NCBI RefSeq assembly: GCF_036865545.1
Contig: NZ_CP142208.1
Location: 3,720,001-3,784,000 of the forward strand
Origin: Erwinia sp. E_sp_B01_1
Lineage (GTDB): Bacteria; Pseudomonadota; Gammaproteobacteria; Enterobacterales; Enterobacteriaceae
DNA: 64,000 bases
Direction of reading: 5' to 3'
Within the stretch, counting starts at the first letter, position 1, and each line of letters begins with the position of its first letter. The translations under genes and the position numbers were made by a program. The notes beneath the pieces were generated by a model. That model was not told where the DNA came from, searched no databases, and saw only the letters and a program-made list of their open reading frames with translations. Shown here one piece after another: positions 21,458-35,534 of the stretch.

Positions 21458-21566
21458 AATTCTGTTGTTCACGCCGCCCTCGCAGGCCACGCAAATCAAT
21501 CCGTTATCGAACAGGCTGAAAATCGTTGCGTCTCTCAGACGCCCACCAGAACGCTTCTGGTGTTGT

Positions 21567-24473
<2,907 letters not shown>

Positions 24474-24603
24474 TCACAACCCACAAGCGTCCCGGAGGAC
24501 ACGAGCTGTTGCGAGCATTTGAGAGACTCGACCGCGTCGTAAATTTCATTCTTATTACGGAGAATGAAAACGACGCGTCGTTTCAATTTTCAGCTTGTTC
24601 CGG

Positions 24604-24617
24604 ATTGTTAAAGAGCA
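24604..24617 (-). promoter_or_regulatory. Spacer boxA antitermination element
   Basis: Minus strand TGCTCTTTAACAAT in the spacer between tRNA-Glu and 23S, the NusB/NusE-binding boxA. The surrounding spacer contains long complementary stretches (GACGCGTCG / CGACGCG), likely RNase III processing stems. Confidence 0.85.
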
Positions 24618-24699
24618 AATATCTCAAACGTGACTCGCCTCGCGGCATAATCAGTTTTGAGATACTGGTTGATAATGTCTTTCACTCATTATCAGGAGA

Positions 24700-24775
24700 T
24701 GGCGTCCCCAAGGGGATTCGAACCCCTGTTACAGCCGTGAAAGGGCAGTGTCCTGGGCCTCTAGACGATGGGGAC
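24700..24775 (-). tRNA. gltW: tRNA-Glu(UUC)
   Basis: 76 nt including encoded CCA; starts GTCCCCATCG, anticodon loop CCTTTCACGG gives UUC, T-loop GGTTCGAATC. Lies in the 16S-23S spacer, as in E. coli rrnG. The symbol follows that position. Confidence 0.97.
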
Positions 24776-24847
24776 TCTGGTTCGTTCTTTGCTCATTACT
24801 TCTATCAGACAATCTGTGTGGACACTACGCGGGAAAGTATCTTCAGG

Positions 24848-26388
<1,541 letters not shown>

Positions 26389-26540
26389 AAAGTTCGATTT
26401 GCTGCAACAAGTGCAGCGATGCTCAAGTGTAAAACGTCATAATGAATTTCATTATGTGTTCACTCTTAAGGCTTGATATTTTTTTGCGTCCAAAGACGCT
26501 GATATCAATCCTGCGAGTGCCCACACAGATTGTCTGATAA

Positions 26541-26741
26541 ATTGTTAAAGAGCGGTGCGGTAAGCGCCGTGGCGACTTACTGCGAGGTGGCGTATACTAC
26601 GCTATCCTCCTTCAGAGTCAACGTCTTTTTCAGAAGTTTTTCTCCGGCGGTTCAGCTTCCTGAACCTCTGATGCGGCGACCGTTAAGTCGTTGTTCCGGG
26701 TCAGTGGAGGCGCATTATAGGGAATTTTTGGAAGCCCGCAA
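26541..26741 (-). promoter_or_regulatory. rRNA operon promoters P1 and P2 and leader boxA
   Basis: P1: -35 TTGCGG (26736-26741), 16-base spacer, -10 TATAAT (26714-26719), followed by a GC-rich GCGCCTC discriminator typical of stringently controlled rrn P1; A/T-rich sequence lies upstream as a possible UP element. P2: -35 TTGACT (26616-26621), 16-base spacer, -10 TAGTAT (26594-26599). Leader boxA (GCTCTTTAACAAT) at about 26541-26553. The remaining leader down to 26389 holds processing-stem sequence and no gene. Confidence 0.88.
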
Positions 26742-26825
26742 CCCCCAAAATGCAAAAATCCGCTCAACCGCTCACATTTTAACCCAAAGACCTGAAAAGG
26801 GCCTCTTTCTGCCGCTTTAATAAAC

Positions 26826-26852
26826 AAAAATGGGCCCGAAGGCCCATTTTTC
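26826..26852 (-). terminator. Terminator of clpB
   Basis: AAAATGGGCC / GGCCCATTTT with loop CGAA; T tracts on both sides, so it works for clpB (minus) and would also stop plus-strand transcription toward clpB. Confidence 0.92.
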
Positions 26853-26863
26853 TATGCAGAATA

Positions 26864-29437
26864 TTATTGCTGAGCAACAATCCTTCCGTCTTTTACATCC
26901 ATTTCAATCATTTTTCCGGGTATTAGTGCGCCAGAGAGTATCTGTTGAGCCAGCGGATTTTCAATCTGTTGCTGGATTGCACGTTTAAGCGGCCTTGCAC
27001 CGTAAACCGGGTCGTAACCATTTTCACCCAGCAACTGTAATGCCGCTTCCGAAATGTTCAGTTCAAACCCACGATCGGCAAGGCGGTCATAAAGACGCTG
27101 CAGCTGAATCTTCGCAATAGAAGCAATATGTTTCTCGCCCAATGGATGGAAGACCACCAGCTCATCTATACGGTTGATGAACTCGGGACGGAAATGCTGT
27201 CCTACAACAGTCATGACCACTTCTTTCATTTCCGGATAGCTCAGGGCGCCAAACCGTTCCTGAATCAAATCAGAGCCAAGGTTGGAAGTCATGATCACTA
27301 CCGTATTACGGAAATCGACTGTCCTGCCCTGTCCGTCGGTCAGACGACCATCGTCCAGCACCTGCAGTAAAATGTTGAACACATCCGGATGCGCTTTTTC
27401 CACCTCATCCAGCAGGATTACAGAATAAGGACGACGACGGACCGCTTCAGTCAGATATCCCCCTTCTTCATAACCTACATAGCCCGGAGGCGCACCGACC
27501 AGCCGTGAGACCGAATGCTTCTCCATGAATTCGGACATATCAAGGCGAACCATCGCGTCATCGCTGTCGAACATAAAGTTGGCCAACGCTTTACACAACT
27601 CGGTCTTACCTACCCCGGTAGGTCCAAGGAACAGGAATGAACCAATCGGGCGATTCGGATCGGCCAGGCCTGCCCGGCTACGCCGGATGGCATTCGATAC
27701 TGCTTCCACAGCTTCATTCTGTCCGATAACGCGCTGATGAAGGTCTTGCTCCATGCGCAGCAGTTTTTCCCGCTCCCCTTCCATCATCCTGGCGACAGGG
27801 ATCCCGGTCCAGCGTGCCAGCACGTCAGCAATCTCAACTTCCGTCACGCGGTTGCGTAGCAGACGCATGGTCTTACCTTCAGACTGCGTAGCTATCTCAA
27901 GCTGTTTTTCCAGCTCGGGAATCTTGCCATATTGCAGCTCCGACATTTGTGCCAGGTCACCAAGACGACGTGCCTGTTCCATTGAGAGCTTGGCCTGTTC
28001 CAGCTCCGCCTTAATAGTCTGCGTACCTGAAAGGGAAGCTTTCTCTGCTTTCCACTCCTCTTCCAGAACCGAGTAATCACGCTCTTTTTGATTCAGCTCG
28101 TCTTCCAGCATCTCCAGCCGCTTGATGCTGGCATCGTCAGACTCTTTTTTCAGCGCCTGCTGTTCCAGCTTTAACTGAATGATGCGACGCTCCAGACGAT
28201 CCAGCGATTCTGGTTTGGAATCTATCTGCATACGGATACTGGAAGCCGCTTCATCTATAAGGTCGATGGCTTTATCCGGAAGCTGACGATCGGCAATGTA
28301 GCGGTGAGACAGTGTTGATGCTGCAACAATTGCCGGGTCAGTGATCTGCACATGGTGATGAAGCTCATAGCGTTCTTTAAGGCCACGCAGTATAGCGATG
28401 GTATCTTCCACGCTCGGTTCAGCCACCAACACCTTCTGAAAACGACGCTCAAGCGCAGCATCTTTTTCAATGTACTGGCGATACTCATCCAGCGTGGTCG
28501 CCCCTACGCAGTGCAGTTCCCCACGCGCCAGAGCGGGTTTAAGCATGTTACCCGCATCCATTGCGCCGTCAGCTTTACCTGCGCCGACCATAGTGTGCAG
28601 CTCATCGATAAACAGAATGACATTGCCTTCCTGTTTGGAGAGATCGTTCAGAACGGCTTTCAGACGCTCTTCAAACTCGCCCCGATATTTTGCTCCAGCC
28701 ACCAGCGCACCCATATCAAGGGCAAGGACACGGCGGCCTTTAAGACCTTCCGGCACTTCTCCATTGATAATCCGCTGAGCCAGTCCTTCAACAATAGCCG
28801 TTTTACCTACGCCGGGTTCACCGATCAGTACAGGGTTATTCTTGGTCCGGCGCTGCAAGACCTGAATGGTGCGACGAATCTCTTCATCACGGCCAATTAC
28901 CGGATCTAATTTGCCTGACTCTGCACGCTCAGTAAGATCGATGGTGTATTTCTTCAATGCCTGGCGCTGATCTTCAGCCCCTTGATCGTTCACGTTTTCG
29001 CCTCCACGCATCTGGTCAATTGCTTTACTCAGCTTTTCACTGGTCGCTCCGGCGGATTTCATTAAATCAGCCAGTGACCCACGTGAATCGAGAGCAGCCA
29101 GAACAAACAGTTCGGATGAGATGAAATTATCAGCGCGTTTTTGTGCCAGCTTGTCACAGAGGTTCAGGACACGGACAAGGTCGGCAGAAGGCTGAACATC
29201 GCCCTCTGTGCCTTCGACCTGCGGCAGACGGCCGATAGCCTGTTCAACGCTACTGCGTAATGCAGCAACATCAACACCGGCGGTGGTCAGTAAAGGACGA
29301 ACGGATCCCCCTTCCTGAGTCAGCAAGGCGCTCATTAAGTGGAGAGGTTCGATGAATTGATTATCGCGTCCCAGGGCTAAAGACTGGGCATCGGCGAGAG
29401 CTAATTGGAATTTGTTAGTAAGACGATCCAGACGCAT
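26864..29437 (-). CDS. clpB: ATP-dependent disaggregase ClpB
   Basis: Hexameric AAA+ chaperone that extracts proteins from aggregates with DnaK. 857 residues, identical in length to E. coli. Order: N-domain (about 1-145), first AAA+ with Walker [10 protein letters not shown] (about 206-214), coiled-coil middle domain (about 410-530), second AAA+ with Walker [10 protein letters not shown] (about 606-614), C-terminal domain. Ribosome binding site GGGGGA before the ATG. A sigma-32 promoter lies directly upstream. Confidence 0.98.
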   Translation of the reverse strand: MRLDRLTNKFQLALADAQSLALGRDNQFIEPLHLMSALLTQEGGSVRPLLTTAGVDVAALRSSVEQAIGRLPQVEGTEGDVQPSADLVRVLNLCDKLAQKRADNFISSELFVLAALDSRGSLADLMKSAGATSEKLSKAIDQMRGGENVNDQGAEDQRQALKKYTIDLTERAESGKLDPVIGRDEEIRRTIQVLQRRTKNNPVLIGEPGVGKTAIVEGLAQRIINGEVPEGLKGRRVLALDMGALVAGAKYRGEFEERLKAVLNDLSKQEGNVILFIDELHTMVGAGKADGAMDAGNMLKPALARGELHCVGATTLDEYRQYIEKDAALERRFQKVLVAEPSVEDTIAILRGLKERYELHHHVQITDPAIVAASTLSHRYIADRQLPDKAIDLIDEAASSIRMQIDSKPESLDRLERRIIQLKLEQQALKKESDDASIKRLEMLEDELNQKERDYSVLEEEWKAEKASLSGTQTIKAELEQAKLSMEQARRLGDLAQMSELQYGKIPELEKQLEIATQSEGKTMRLLRNRVTEVEIADVLARWTGIPVARMMEGEREKLLRMEQDLHQRVIGQNEAVEAVSNAIRRSRAGLADPNRPIGSFLFLGPTGVGKTELCKALANFMFDSDDAMVRLDMSEFMEKHSVSRLVGAPPGYVGYEEGGYLTEAVRRRPYSVILLDEVEKAHPDVFNILLQVLDDGRLTDGQGRTVDFRNTVVIMTSNLGSDLIQERFGALSYPEMKEVVMTVVGQHFRPEFINRIDELVVFHPLGEKHIASIAKIQLQRLYDRLADRGFELNISEAALQLLGENGYDPVYGARPLKRAIQQQIENPLAQQILSGALIPGKMIEMDVKDGRIVAQQ

Positions 29438-29473
29438 AATTCCCCCATTCAGGTCAAATTGCTACTGGAGATT

Positions 29474-29501
29474 AAATGAGGTCATCCCTCAAATTTTCAA
29501 G
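29474..29501 (-). promoter_or_regulatory. Sigma-32 (heat-shock) promoter of clpB
   Basis: Minus strand CTTGAAA (29495-29501), 14-base spacer, CTCATTT (29474-29480), a good match to the RpoH consensus CTTGAAA-N14-CCCATNT and to the E. coli clpB promoter. Confidence 0.88.
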
Positions 29502-29562
29502 TTTAATGACCCAAATATTTTGGTGAAAAATACATCAATCTGGACCGTCTTATGGCGCTAGG

Positions 29563-30291
29563 TTATATCAGCCAGATCAAACTTGCCATACGGCCTGTTA
29601 CCCCATCTCGTCGAAAAGAGAAGAATTGGGCAGGATCGGAATGGGTACAAAGCTCGCCACCCGTGATGTGGCGCACTCCGCTGTGGACTAAACGCTGTCG
29701 GGCCAGTTGCCAAATATCCGCATAAAATTTTTCACCTGCGGGACGAAAAGCTGCATCATTGTGCAAACTTTGCGCTAAAAAGGCCTCGCGAACCTCAGGA
29801 CCGATCTCAAAAGCATCCGGACCAATTGCCGGTCCCAGCCACACCAGTATCTCTTCCGGAGGGGCAAGAAATGCAGCGAGAGTCGCCTCAAGTATCCCCT
29901 GACAAAGACCCCGCCAGCCTGCATGAGCAGCAGCAACTTCTTTACCATCCACAGAGCAAAAAAGAACAGGCAGACAATCCGCCGTCATGATTGCGCAGGG
30001 AACCCCACGCTGGCGAGTGTATGCAGCATCGGCGCGCAACGTTACAGGCCGGTTGCCGTCAAGCTGAAGCACCTCAGTACCATGTACCTGCTCAAGCCAG
30101 TACGGCATAGCCGGTAAATCACCCTGTTCAACCAGATGTTGACGATTTGCCAACACATGACAGGAGTCATCACCCACATGCGCCCCCAGATTCAGTGAAT
30201 CCCAGGGCGGGCAGCTGACGCCACCCACTCTGGTCGAACTCACTGCCCGCACACTCTTTGGCAGCGTCCAGTCCGGCTTAATAAAGCTCAT
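29563..30291 (-). CDS. pgeF: Peptidoglycan editing factor / multicopper polyphenol oxidase-fold protein
   Basis: YfiH family (DUF152). In E. coli it prevents misincorporation of L-Ser in place of L-Ala into peptidoglycan precursors; relatives act as purine nucleoside phosphorylases. Metal/active-site marks: VHGTEVL, ADCLPVLF and AAHAGWRGL. 242 residues (E. coli 243). Its ATG overlaps the rluD TAA by one base (TAATG), so it is coupled to rluD; clpB follows with its own heat-shock promoter. Confidence 0.93.
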   Translation of the reverse strand: MSFIKPDWTLPKSVRAVSSTRVGGVSCPPWDSLNLGAHVGDDSCHVLANRQHLVEQGDLPAMPYWLEQVHGTEVLQLDGNRPVTLRADAAYTRQRGVPCAIMTADCLPVLFCSVDGKEVAAAHAGWRGLCQGILEATLAAFLAPPEEILVWLGPAIGPDAFEIGPEVREAFLAQSLHNDAAFRPAGEKFYADIWQLARQRLVHSGVRHITGGELCTHSDPAQFFSFRRDGVTGRMASLIWLI

Positions 30292-31268
30292 TACCAGTCC
30301 ATCTGGTCTTTAAACTCTTCCGTGTCCGCTTTCATAGCGGCGATCAGATCGACCATATCCTGAGGCAGCGGCGCATGCCATTCCATCTCAATACCACTGA
30401 TCGGATGGTACAGGCGCAGCATGGTGGCATGCAGAGCCTGGCGATCAAACTGGCGCAGGGTAGAAATGAAGGCCTCTGAGGCACCTTTAGGCGGACGTGG
30501 ACGGCCACCGTATAAAGGATCCCCCACCAGCGGATGGTTGATGTAAGACATATGCACACGGATTTGGTGTGTACGGCCCGTTTCCAGACGCAGACGCATA
30601 CGCGTATGGGCACGGAAATGCTCCATGATGCGGTAGTGCGTAGTGGCAGGTTTCCCCATTGGGTGCACAGCCATATGCGTGCGTTTGGTAGAGTGACGGC
30701 TGATAGGCTCATCCACTGTTCCGCCCGCGGTCATTCTGCCGATGGCTACCGCTTCATACTCACGGGTAATCTCTCTTAATTGCAGAGATTCAACCAGGTG
30801 CGTCTGAGCCGGTACAGTTTTAGCCACTACCATTAAACCAGTAGTGTCTTTGTCCAGACGGTGAACAATCCCCGCACGCGGTACATCAATGATGGCCGGG
30901 AAATGATGCAGCAGCGCATTTAATACCGTTCCATCCGGATTGCCGGCGCCAGGGTGGACAACCAAACCGCGCGGTTTGTTGATCACCAGAATATCGTCAT
31001 CCTCATAGACAATGTCTAGCGGGATATCCTGCGCTTCCCAGCGCGCTTCTTCTTCAATTTCTGCATCAATAGCGATTTGTTCGCTGCCAAGCACTTTTTC
31101 TTTCGGTTTGTCGATGATTACGCCATTGACGGTGACGCGACGGTCGAGAATCCACTCTTTTATGCGAGATCGAGAATAATCAGGGAACAATTCGGCCAAA
31201 GCCTGATCTAAGCGTTGTCCGAGTTGTGATTCGGATACCGTTGCGTTGAGTTTTACTTGTTGTGCCAT
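30291..31268 (-). CDS. rluD: 23S rRNA pseudouridine(1911/1915/1917) synthase
   Basis: Modifies helix 69 of 23S rRNA. N-terminal S4 domain (about 18-75: LGQRLDQALAELFPDYSRSRIKEW), then the RluA-type catalytic domain with HRLDKDTTG where Asp139 is the catalytic aspartate. 325 residues (E. coli 326). Divergent from bamD across a 130-base shared upstream region, as in E. coli. Confidence 0.97.
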   Translation of the reverse strand: MAQQVKLNATVSESQLGQRLDQALAELFPDYSRSRIKEWILDRRVTVNGVIIDKPKEKVLGSEQIAIDAEIEEEARWEAQDIPLDIVYEDDDILVINKPRGLVVHPGAGNPDGTVLNALLHHFPAIIDVPRAGIVHRLDKDTTGLMVVAKTVPAQTHLVESLQLREITREYEAVAIGRMTAGGTVDEPISRHSTKRTHMAVHPMGKPATTHYRIMEHFRAHTRMRLRLETGRTHQIRVHMSYINHPLVGDPLYGGRPRPPKGASEAFISTLRQFDRQALHATMLRLYHPISGIEMEWHAPLPQDMVDLIAAMKADTEEFKDQMDW

Positions 31269-31398
31269 AAACAGCTTCTTCGTTAACGTTGGGTTTTCAC
31301 GGCGATGCCGTTTAATATAATGTGCTATTGTACCTGGTCACTATCGGGAGCTACATGGACAGCTTCCTGAATAACACTCTGAGGATAATCAAATCGTC

Positions 31399-32130
31399 AT
31401 GACGCGTATGAAATATCTGGTGGCTGCAGCCACGTTGAGCCTGGCATTGGCGGGTTGTTCCGGCTCGAAGGAGACGGTGCCCGACAATCCGCCTGCTGAG
31501 ATCTATGCCACAGCCCAGCAAAAACTGCAGGACGGTAACTTTAAAGGAGCGATAACGCAACTGGAAGCGCTTGATAACCGCTATCCGTTCGGGCCTTACT
31601 CCCAGCAAGTTCAGTTGGACCTGATCTACGCTTACTACAAAAATGCCGATTTGCCGCTGGCGCAGGCCGCGATTGACCGCTTCATGCGTCTGAATCCAAC
31701 CCACCCGAATATTGATTACGTGATTTATATGCGTGGTCTGACGGATATGGCGCTGGACGACAGCGCACTGCAGGGCTTTTTCGGCATCGACCGCTCTGAC
31801 CGCGATCCCACGCATGCGCGTGACGCCTTCCATGACTTCTCTCAGCTGCTGCGCGGTTACCCGAACAGCCAGTACGCAACAGATGCAAGAAAGCGTCTGG
31901 TGTATCTGAAAGATCGTCTGGCGAAATATGAATTATCCGTTGCTCAATTCTACACTAAGCGCGAAGCATATGTCGCAGTAGTTAACCGCGTTGAGCAAAT
32001 GATGAAAGATTATCCGGACACTCAGGCTACCCGTACCGCTCTGCCGCTGATGGAGAATGCATACCGTCATCTCCAGTTAACAGCTGAAGCAGATAAAGTC
32101 GCGAAACTGATTGCCGCAAATCAGGCTTAA
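31399..32130 (+). CDS. bamD: Outer membrane assembly lipoprotein BamD
   Basis: Essential component of the BAM complex that inserts beta-barrel proteins. Lipoprotein signal with lipobox LAGC (Cys20), then five TPR-like repeats ([36 protein letters not shown] and others). 243 residues (E. coli 245). Start [12 protein letters not shown] matches E. coli. Confidence 0.97.
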   Translation: MTRMKYLVAAATLSLALAGCSGSKETVPDNPPAEIYATAQQKLQDGNFKGAITQLEALDNRYPFGPYSQQVQLDLIYAYYKNADLPLAQAAIDRFMRLNPTHPNIDYVIYMRGLTDMALDDSALQGFFGIDRSDRDPTHARDAFHDFSQLLRGYPNSQYATDARKRLVYLKDRLAKYELSVAQFYTKREAYVAVVNRVEQMMKDYPDTQATRTALPLMENAYRHLQLTAEADKVAKLIAANQA

Positions 32131-32142
32131 GCGTTAAAAACG

Positions 32143-32174
32143 AAAAATGGCAGCCGATGGGCTGCCATTTTTTT
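32143..32174 (+). terminator. Terminator of bamD
   Basis: AAAATGGCAGCC / GGCTGCCATTTT with loop GATG, followed by a run of seven Ts; canonical. Confidence 0.95.
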
Positions 32175-32316
32175 GCTCAGAATCGCAGCGTTGTGGCGCG
32201 ATGTGTTCTGAGTTATCCAGTCAATCATGCCCGCTAAATTTTCCCTCTTCAACCCCCTTTTGAACATTTATCCCCCCATCTCACAAATTTGTTAGCCTTG
32301 ACAAAAAGTGACAAAA

Positions 32317-32361
32317 AAACGTGATTTGAATCACGCAACAACCCCTTTTTAGAGGTATGCT
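32317..32361 (+). promoter_or_regulatory. raiA promoter with CRP site (class II arrangement)
   Basis: GTGA-N6-TCAC (32321-32334) within AAACGTGATTTGAATCACG is a near-consensus CRP operator. A -10 TATGCT lies at 32356-32361; taking the start 7 bases after it, the CRP centre is about 41 bases upstream, the class II position. A separate TTGACA at 32298-32303 has no matching -10. The rest of the 32175-32400 gap shows nothing else. Confidence 0.7.
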
Positions 32362-32400
32362 GGATCTACATTCGACGGAAATGACAGAGAGGTAAGCACT

Positions 32401-32733
32401 ATGGTTCTGAACATTACCAGCAAGCACATGGACATCACTCCGGCTATCCGCCAACATGTCGAAGACCGTCTCGCCAAGCTCGAAAAATGGCAAACTGACC
32501 TGATAAAACCCCATATCGTTCTTTCAAAGGAGCCGAAGGAATTTGTCGCTGATGCCACCATCCATACGCCAAATGGCCCTTTGGTAGCCAGCGCAAAGCA
32601 TGATGATATGTACACCGCCATCAACGACCTTATTGCAAAACTGGAGCGCCAGCTGAATAAAGTTCAGCACAAGGGTGAAGCCCGTCGCGCTAATGCCAGT
32701 GTGAAAGATCTAAGCGTGGTTGATGAAGAGTAA
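32401..32733 (+). CDS. raiA: Ribosome-associated inhibitor A (HPF family, short)
   Basis: Binds the 30S subunit and blocks translation in stationary phase or cold. 110 residues (E. coli 113); starts [20 protein letters not shown] and keeps the basic patch [20 protein letters not shown] and KGEARR. Upstream CRP-type promoter fits expression under poor carbon supply (inference). Confidence 0.95.
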   Translation: MVLNITSKHMDITPAIRQHVEDRLAKLEKWQTDLIKPHIVLSKEPKEFVADATIHTPNGPLVASAKHDDMYTAINDLIAKLERQLNKVQHKGEARRANASVKDLSVVDEE

Positions 32734-32757
32734 GTGAATTATTAAGTTTGTTTCTGA

Positions 32758-32780
32758 CGCGCCCACCGGGCGCGTTTTTT
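32758..32780 (+). terminator. Terminator of raiA
   Basis: CGCGCCC / GGGCGCG with 3-base loop then six Ts. Confidence 0.93.
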
Positions 32781-32790
32781 GTATCTGGCG

Positions 32791-32830
32791 TTTGATGTTT
32801 GATGTTTGATGTTTGATGTTTGATGTTTGA
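32791..32830. repeat. Heptanucleotide tandem repeat (TTTGATG)5
   Basis: Five perfect copies of TTTGATG plus a partial TTTGA, between the raiA terminator and the pheL promoter. A longer related copy (GTTGATG) follows at about 32839. Non-coding; a likely slippage-prone locus. Confidence 0.95.
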
Positions 32831-32919
32831 AGCCTGGTGGTTGATGTAGCAAAAGGGAACGCACTAAGGAACTGACTGGATTTACTACCTTGTGTTTCCT
32901 GCTGCCGGCGCATTTTACG

Positions 32920-32948
32920 TTGACAGCAATTAATTACAGCGGTTACTT
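32920..32948 (+). promoter_or_regulatory. pheLA promoter
   Basis: -35 TTGACA (32920-32925), 17-base spacer, -10 TTACTT (32943-32948), about 30 bases before pheL. Confidence 0.7.
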
Positions 32949-32977
32949 TACTAGCTTGCTGATTTCGGACATCCCAA

Positions 32978-33025
32978 ATGACAACCGTACCGTTTTTCTT
33001 CGCCTTCTTTTTTACCTTCCCCTGA
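32978..33025 (+). CDS. pheL: pheA leader peptide
   Basis: 15-codon peptide [15 protein letters not shown] with seven phenylalanines, ending in TGA. Ribosome stalling at the Phe codons when charged tRNA-Phe is scarce prevents formation of the downstream terminator. E. coli PheL ([15 protein letters not shown]) is also 15 residues with the same Phe pattern. Confidence 0.96.
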   Translation: [15 protein letters not shown]

Positions 33026-33027
33026 CT

Positions 33028-33101
33028 GGGAGGCAATTCGTCGTGTGAGAATGAATGCGAAGACGAACTACCAGGCCTCCCCCACCGGGAGGCTTTTTTT
33101 T
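33028..33101 (+). promoter_or_regulatory. pheA transcription attenuator
   Basis: Terminator: GCCTCCC / GGGAGGC (33075-33081, 33087-33093) followed by eight Ts. Antiterminator: the earlier GGGAGGC at 33028-33034 can pair with the same GCCTCCC, reinforced by TTCGTC (33037-33042) with GACGAA (33062-33067). The two folds are mutually exclusive, the classical Phe attenuator. Confidence 0.93.
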
Positions 33102-33124
33102 ATCACCATCTGACAGGTAACCCG

Positions 33125-34285
33125 ATGACCGCTGAAAATCCCCTGCTGGGCCTTCGCACTAAGATCAGTGCGTTAGATGAAGAGTTACTGAACCTGCTGG
33201 CACAACGCCGCGCTCTGGCAACAGAGGTTGCCACAGCAAAAATGGCAACTCATCGTCCGATCCGCGACATAGATCGCGAGCGCGATCTTCTTGAGCATCT
33301 GATTACGCTGGGCAAAAACCATAAGCTCGATGCTCACTATATAACGCGGCTCTTTCAGCTAATCATTGAAGACTCGGTGCTTACCCAGCAGGCGCTGTTG
33401 CAAAAGCATCTGAACAATACCACTGCACAGTCAGCCCGGATTGCGTTCCTCGGCCCGAAAGGCTCTTACTCTCACCTGGCTGCCCGTAATTACGCCGCAC
33501 GGCATTTTGAGACTTTTATTGAGAGCGGCTGCCTGAAGTTTCAGGACATCTTCAATCAGGTTGAGACCGGCCAGGCGGATTACGCCGTGCTGCCGATTGA
33601 GAACACCAGTTCTGGTTCTATCAATGATGTATATGATCTGTTGCAGTCCACCAGCCTTTCGATCGTGGGGGAGATGACTATCCCTATCGACCACTGCGTA
33701 CTGGTCAATGGCAGCACTGATTTGCAGCAAATCGAAACGGTCTACAGCCATCCTCAACCTTTCCAGCAATGCAGCCAGTTCATTAACCGCTATCCACACT
33801 GGAAGATTGAATACACCGAAAGTACAGCTGCAGCCATGGAGAGAGTCGCGGCAATGAACTCTCCTAAAGTGGCGGCAATTGGCAGCGAAGCTGGCGGCGA
33901 CCTTTACGGGCTTCAGGTACTTGAACGCAATCTTGCCAATCAGAAACAGAACATTACCCGGTTTGTCATCCTTGCACGTAAAGCTGTTGAAGTGACGGAG
34001 CAGGTTCCTGCTAAAACCACGCTGATTATGGCTACAGGCCAGCAGGCTGGTGCATTGGTTGAGGCTTTACTGGTGCTGCGCAAACACAATCTGGTGATGA
34101 GCAAACTGGAATCCCGCCCGATTAATGGCAATCCATGGCAAGAGATGTTTTATATCGATTTTCAGGGGAATTTGCGTTCCGATGATGTTCAGCAGGCAGT
34201 GAAAGAGCTGACGCTTATCACCCGCTCGCTTAAAGTTCTGGGCTGCTACCCAAGCGAGAATGTCATTCCGGTCGAACCTCAATAA
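33125..34285 (+). CDS. pheA: Bifunctional chorismate mutase / prephenate dehydratase
   Basis: Converts chorismate to phenylpyruvate for phenylalanine synthesis. Chorismate mutase residues Arg11, Arg28, Lys39, Asp48, Arg51 and Glu52 are all present; prephenate dehydratase domain about 100-280 ([17 protein letters not shown]); C-terminal ACT domain with the Phe-feedback ESRP motif ([12 protein letters not shown]). 386 residues, as in E. coli. Controlled by the pheL attenuator. Confidence 0.98.
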   Translation: MTAENPLLGLRTKISALDEELLNLLAQRRALATEVATAKMATHRPIRDIDRERDLLEHLITLGKNHKLDAHYITRLFQLIIEDSVLTQQALLQKHLNNTTAQSARIAFLGPKGSYSHLAARNYAARHFETFIESGCLKFQDIFNQVETGQADYAVLPIENTSSGSINDVYDLLQSTSLSIVGEMTIPIDHCVLVNGSTDLQQIETVYSHPQPFQQCSQFINRYPHWKIEYTESTAAAMERVAAMNSPKVAAIGSEAGGDLYGLQVLERNLANQKQNITRFVILARKAVEVTEQVPAKTTLIMATGQQAGALVEALLVLRKHNLVMSKLESRPINGNPWQEMFYIDFQGNLRSDDVQQAVKELTLITRSLKVLGCYPSENVIPVEPQ

Positions 34286-34302
34286 CTGACCCTGGTTTTT
34301 CC

Positions 34303-34327
34303 GTCAGCCGCCATTTGGGCGGCTGAC
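34303..34327 (+). terminator. Stem-loop after pheA
   Basis: Perfect 10-bp stem GTCAGCCGCC / GGCGGCTGAC with loop ATTTG, 18 bases past the stop, without a following T tract; probable but atypical terminator. Confidence 0.6.
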
Positions 34328-34422
34328 ATCAACAGTGAGTTTTCCACCCTCCCCCTCTCCCTTTCCCTTATATCAAAACCCGGAAACACCTGATTTTGGC
34401 CTCTCTTACCTGCTCAGGATCA

Positions 34423-34467
34423 TTTACTGCTGTGCCATTATCGCTATATCATTACGTATACAACGAA
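34423..34467 (+). promoter_or_regulatory. Promoter overlapped by a ModE-like molybdate operator
   Basis: Promoter: -35 TTTACT (34423-34428), 16-base spacer, -10 TATATC (34445-34450). Over the -10 lies ATCGCTATAT - 7 bases - TATACAACGA (34440-34466), whose arms are an imperfect inverted repeat. ModE sites in E. coli have this form, paired CG-T-TATAT and TAxATAACG arms 7 bases apart, and at modABC they also cover the -10. Site recognition is by eye and memory. Confidence 0.6.
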
Positions 34468-34481
34468 ATTCAGGACTCCCT

Positions 34482-35534
34482 ATGCTCCGCCTTCTCAGAC
34501 TTTCCGCCTTAACTGTTTTACTCGGCCTTCTGCCCTTTAGCTCTCAGGCTGCCCGTCAGGTGACCGATCAGCTTGACCGTCAGGTCACAATTCCGGATCG
34601 GGTCGACCGCGTGGTGGTATTGCAGCATCAAACCCTCAACCTTTTGGTGCAGTTGGATGCCACCAGCACGATGGTGGGGATTCTGGGGAACTGGAAACAG
34701 CAGTTGGGCGATGGCTATCAGCGGCTGGCGCCAGAACTGACCCGAATCCCTGCCCTGGGCGATTTGACCCATGTGGATCTGGAAAAACTTGTCGCGCTGC
34801 ATCCACAGGTGGTTTTTGTCACTAACTACGCGCCTCAGGAAATGATCGACCAGATCCAAAATCTGGGTATTGCCGTCATTGCGATCTCTCTTCGCAGCGG
34901 TGATGAGAAACAGCAGGGTAAACTGAACCCGGACTTGCTGAACGAAGACCAGGCTTATAGCCAGGGCCTGCAGCAGGGGATCAGGCTGATTGGCGAGGTG
35001 GTAAATCATCAGAAACAGGCCGATGCCCTGATCAAAGCAACCTTCGAAGAGCGTCAGCAAACAGCGGCACGGCTTAACGAGATCCCTGCAGGGCAACGCA
35101 TACGCGCCTATATGGCAAATCCCGATCTGACCACCTATGGCTCCGGTAAATACACCGGACTGATGATGGCCCATGCCGGTGCGCTGAATGTCGCAGCCGC
35201 AACGGTGAAAGGCTATAAACAAGTCTCAATGGAGCAGATTATTGCCTGGAATCCGCAGGTTATTTTTGTGCAGGATCGATACCCCCGCGTTATTGATGAG
35301 ATTAACCAGCAGCCAGCCTGGCAGGCGGTTGATGCCGTAAAAAACCATCGGGTTTATTTGATGCCGGAATATGCCAAAGCATGGGGTTATCCGATGCCGG
35401 AAGCGCTGGCGCTGGGTGAATTGTGGATGGCGAAAAAGTTATATCCTGAGAAATTCAGCGATGTGGATATGCAGAAAAAAGCAGATAGCTGGTATCAGCG
35501 TTTCTACCGTACGCATTACAAGGGCAATAACTGA
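34482..35534 (+). CDS. Periplasmic TroA/BtuF-fold (cluster A) substrate-binding protein, possibly molybdate/tungstate
   Basis: 350 residues from ATG 34482 with ribosome binding site AGGA; an in-frame extension to 34335 would place the signal peptide internally and overlap the promoter, so it is rejected. Signal peptide MLRLLRLSALTVLLGLLPFSSQA, then two Rossmann-like lobes typical of FecB/BtuF/TroA proteins: LDATSTMVGILGNW, DLEKLVALHPQVVFV in lobe 1, and MEQIIAWNPQVIFVQDRYP, AVKNHRVYLMP in lobe 2. The family binds iron chelates, cobalamin, or in the case of Haemophilus MolA (about 350 residues) molybdate and tungstate. The ModE-like operator and the ModA-like neighbour favour an oxyanion. No permease or ATPase gene is adjacent. 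It lies between pheA and tyrA, which are neighbours in E. coli. Confidence 0.75.
   Translation: MLRLLRLSALTVLLGLLPFSSQAARQVTDQLDRQVTIPDRVDRVVVLQHQTLNLLVQLDATSTMVGILGNWKQQLGDGYQRLAPELTRIPALGDLTHVDLEKLVALHPQVVFVTNYAPQEMIDQIQNLGIAVIAISLRSGDEKQQGKLNPDLLNEDQAYSQGLQQGIRLIGEVVNHQKQADALIKATFEERQQTAARLNEIPAGQRIRAYMANPDLTTYGSGKYTGLMMAHAGALNVAAATVKGYKQVSMEQIIAWNPQVIFVQDRYPRVIDEINQQPAWQAVDAVKNHRVYLMPEYAKAWGYPMPEALALGELWMAKKLYPEKFSDVDMQKKADSWYQRFYRTHYKGNN

Noticed and set aside
32710..33036. 108-codon minus-strand frame with repeated SNIKHQT
   Set aside because: It translates the heptamer repeat and the pheL region antisense; the promoter, leader peptide and attenuator on the plus strand explain the sequence.
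34335..34481. 49-codon N-terminal extension of the TroA-fold binding protein
   Set aside because: It would bury the signal peptide and overlap the promoter and ModE-like operator; ATG 34482 has a ribosome binding site.
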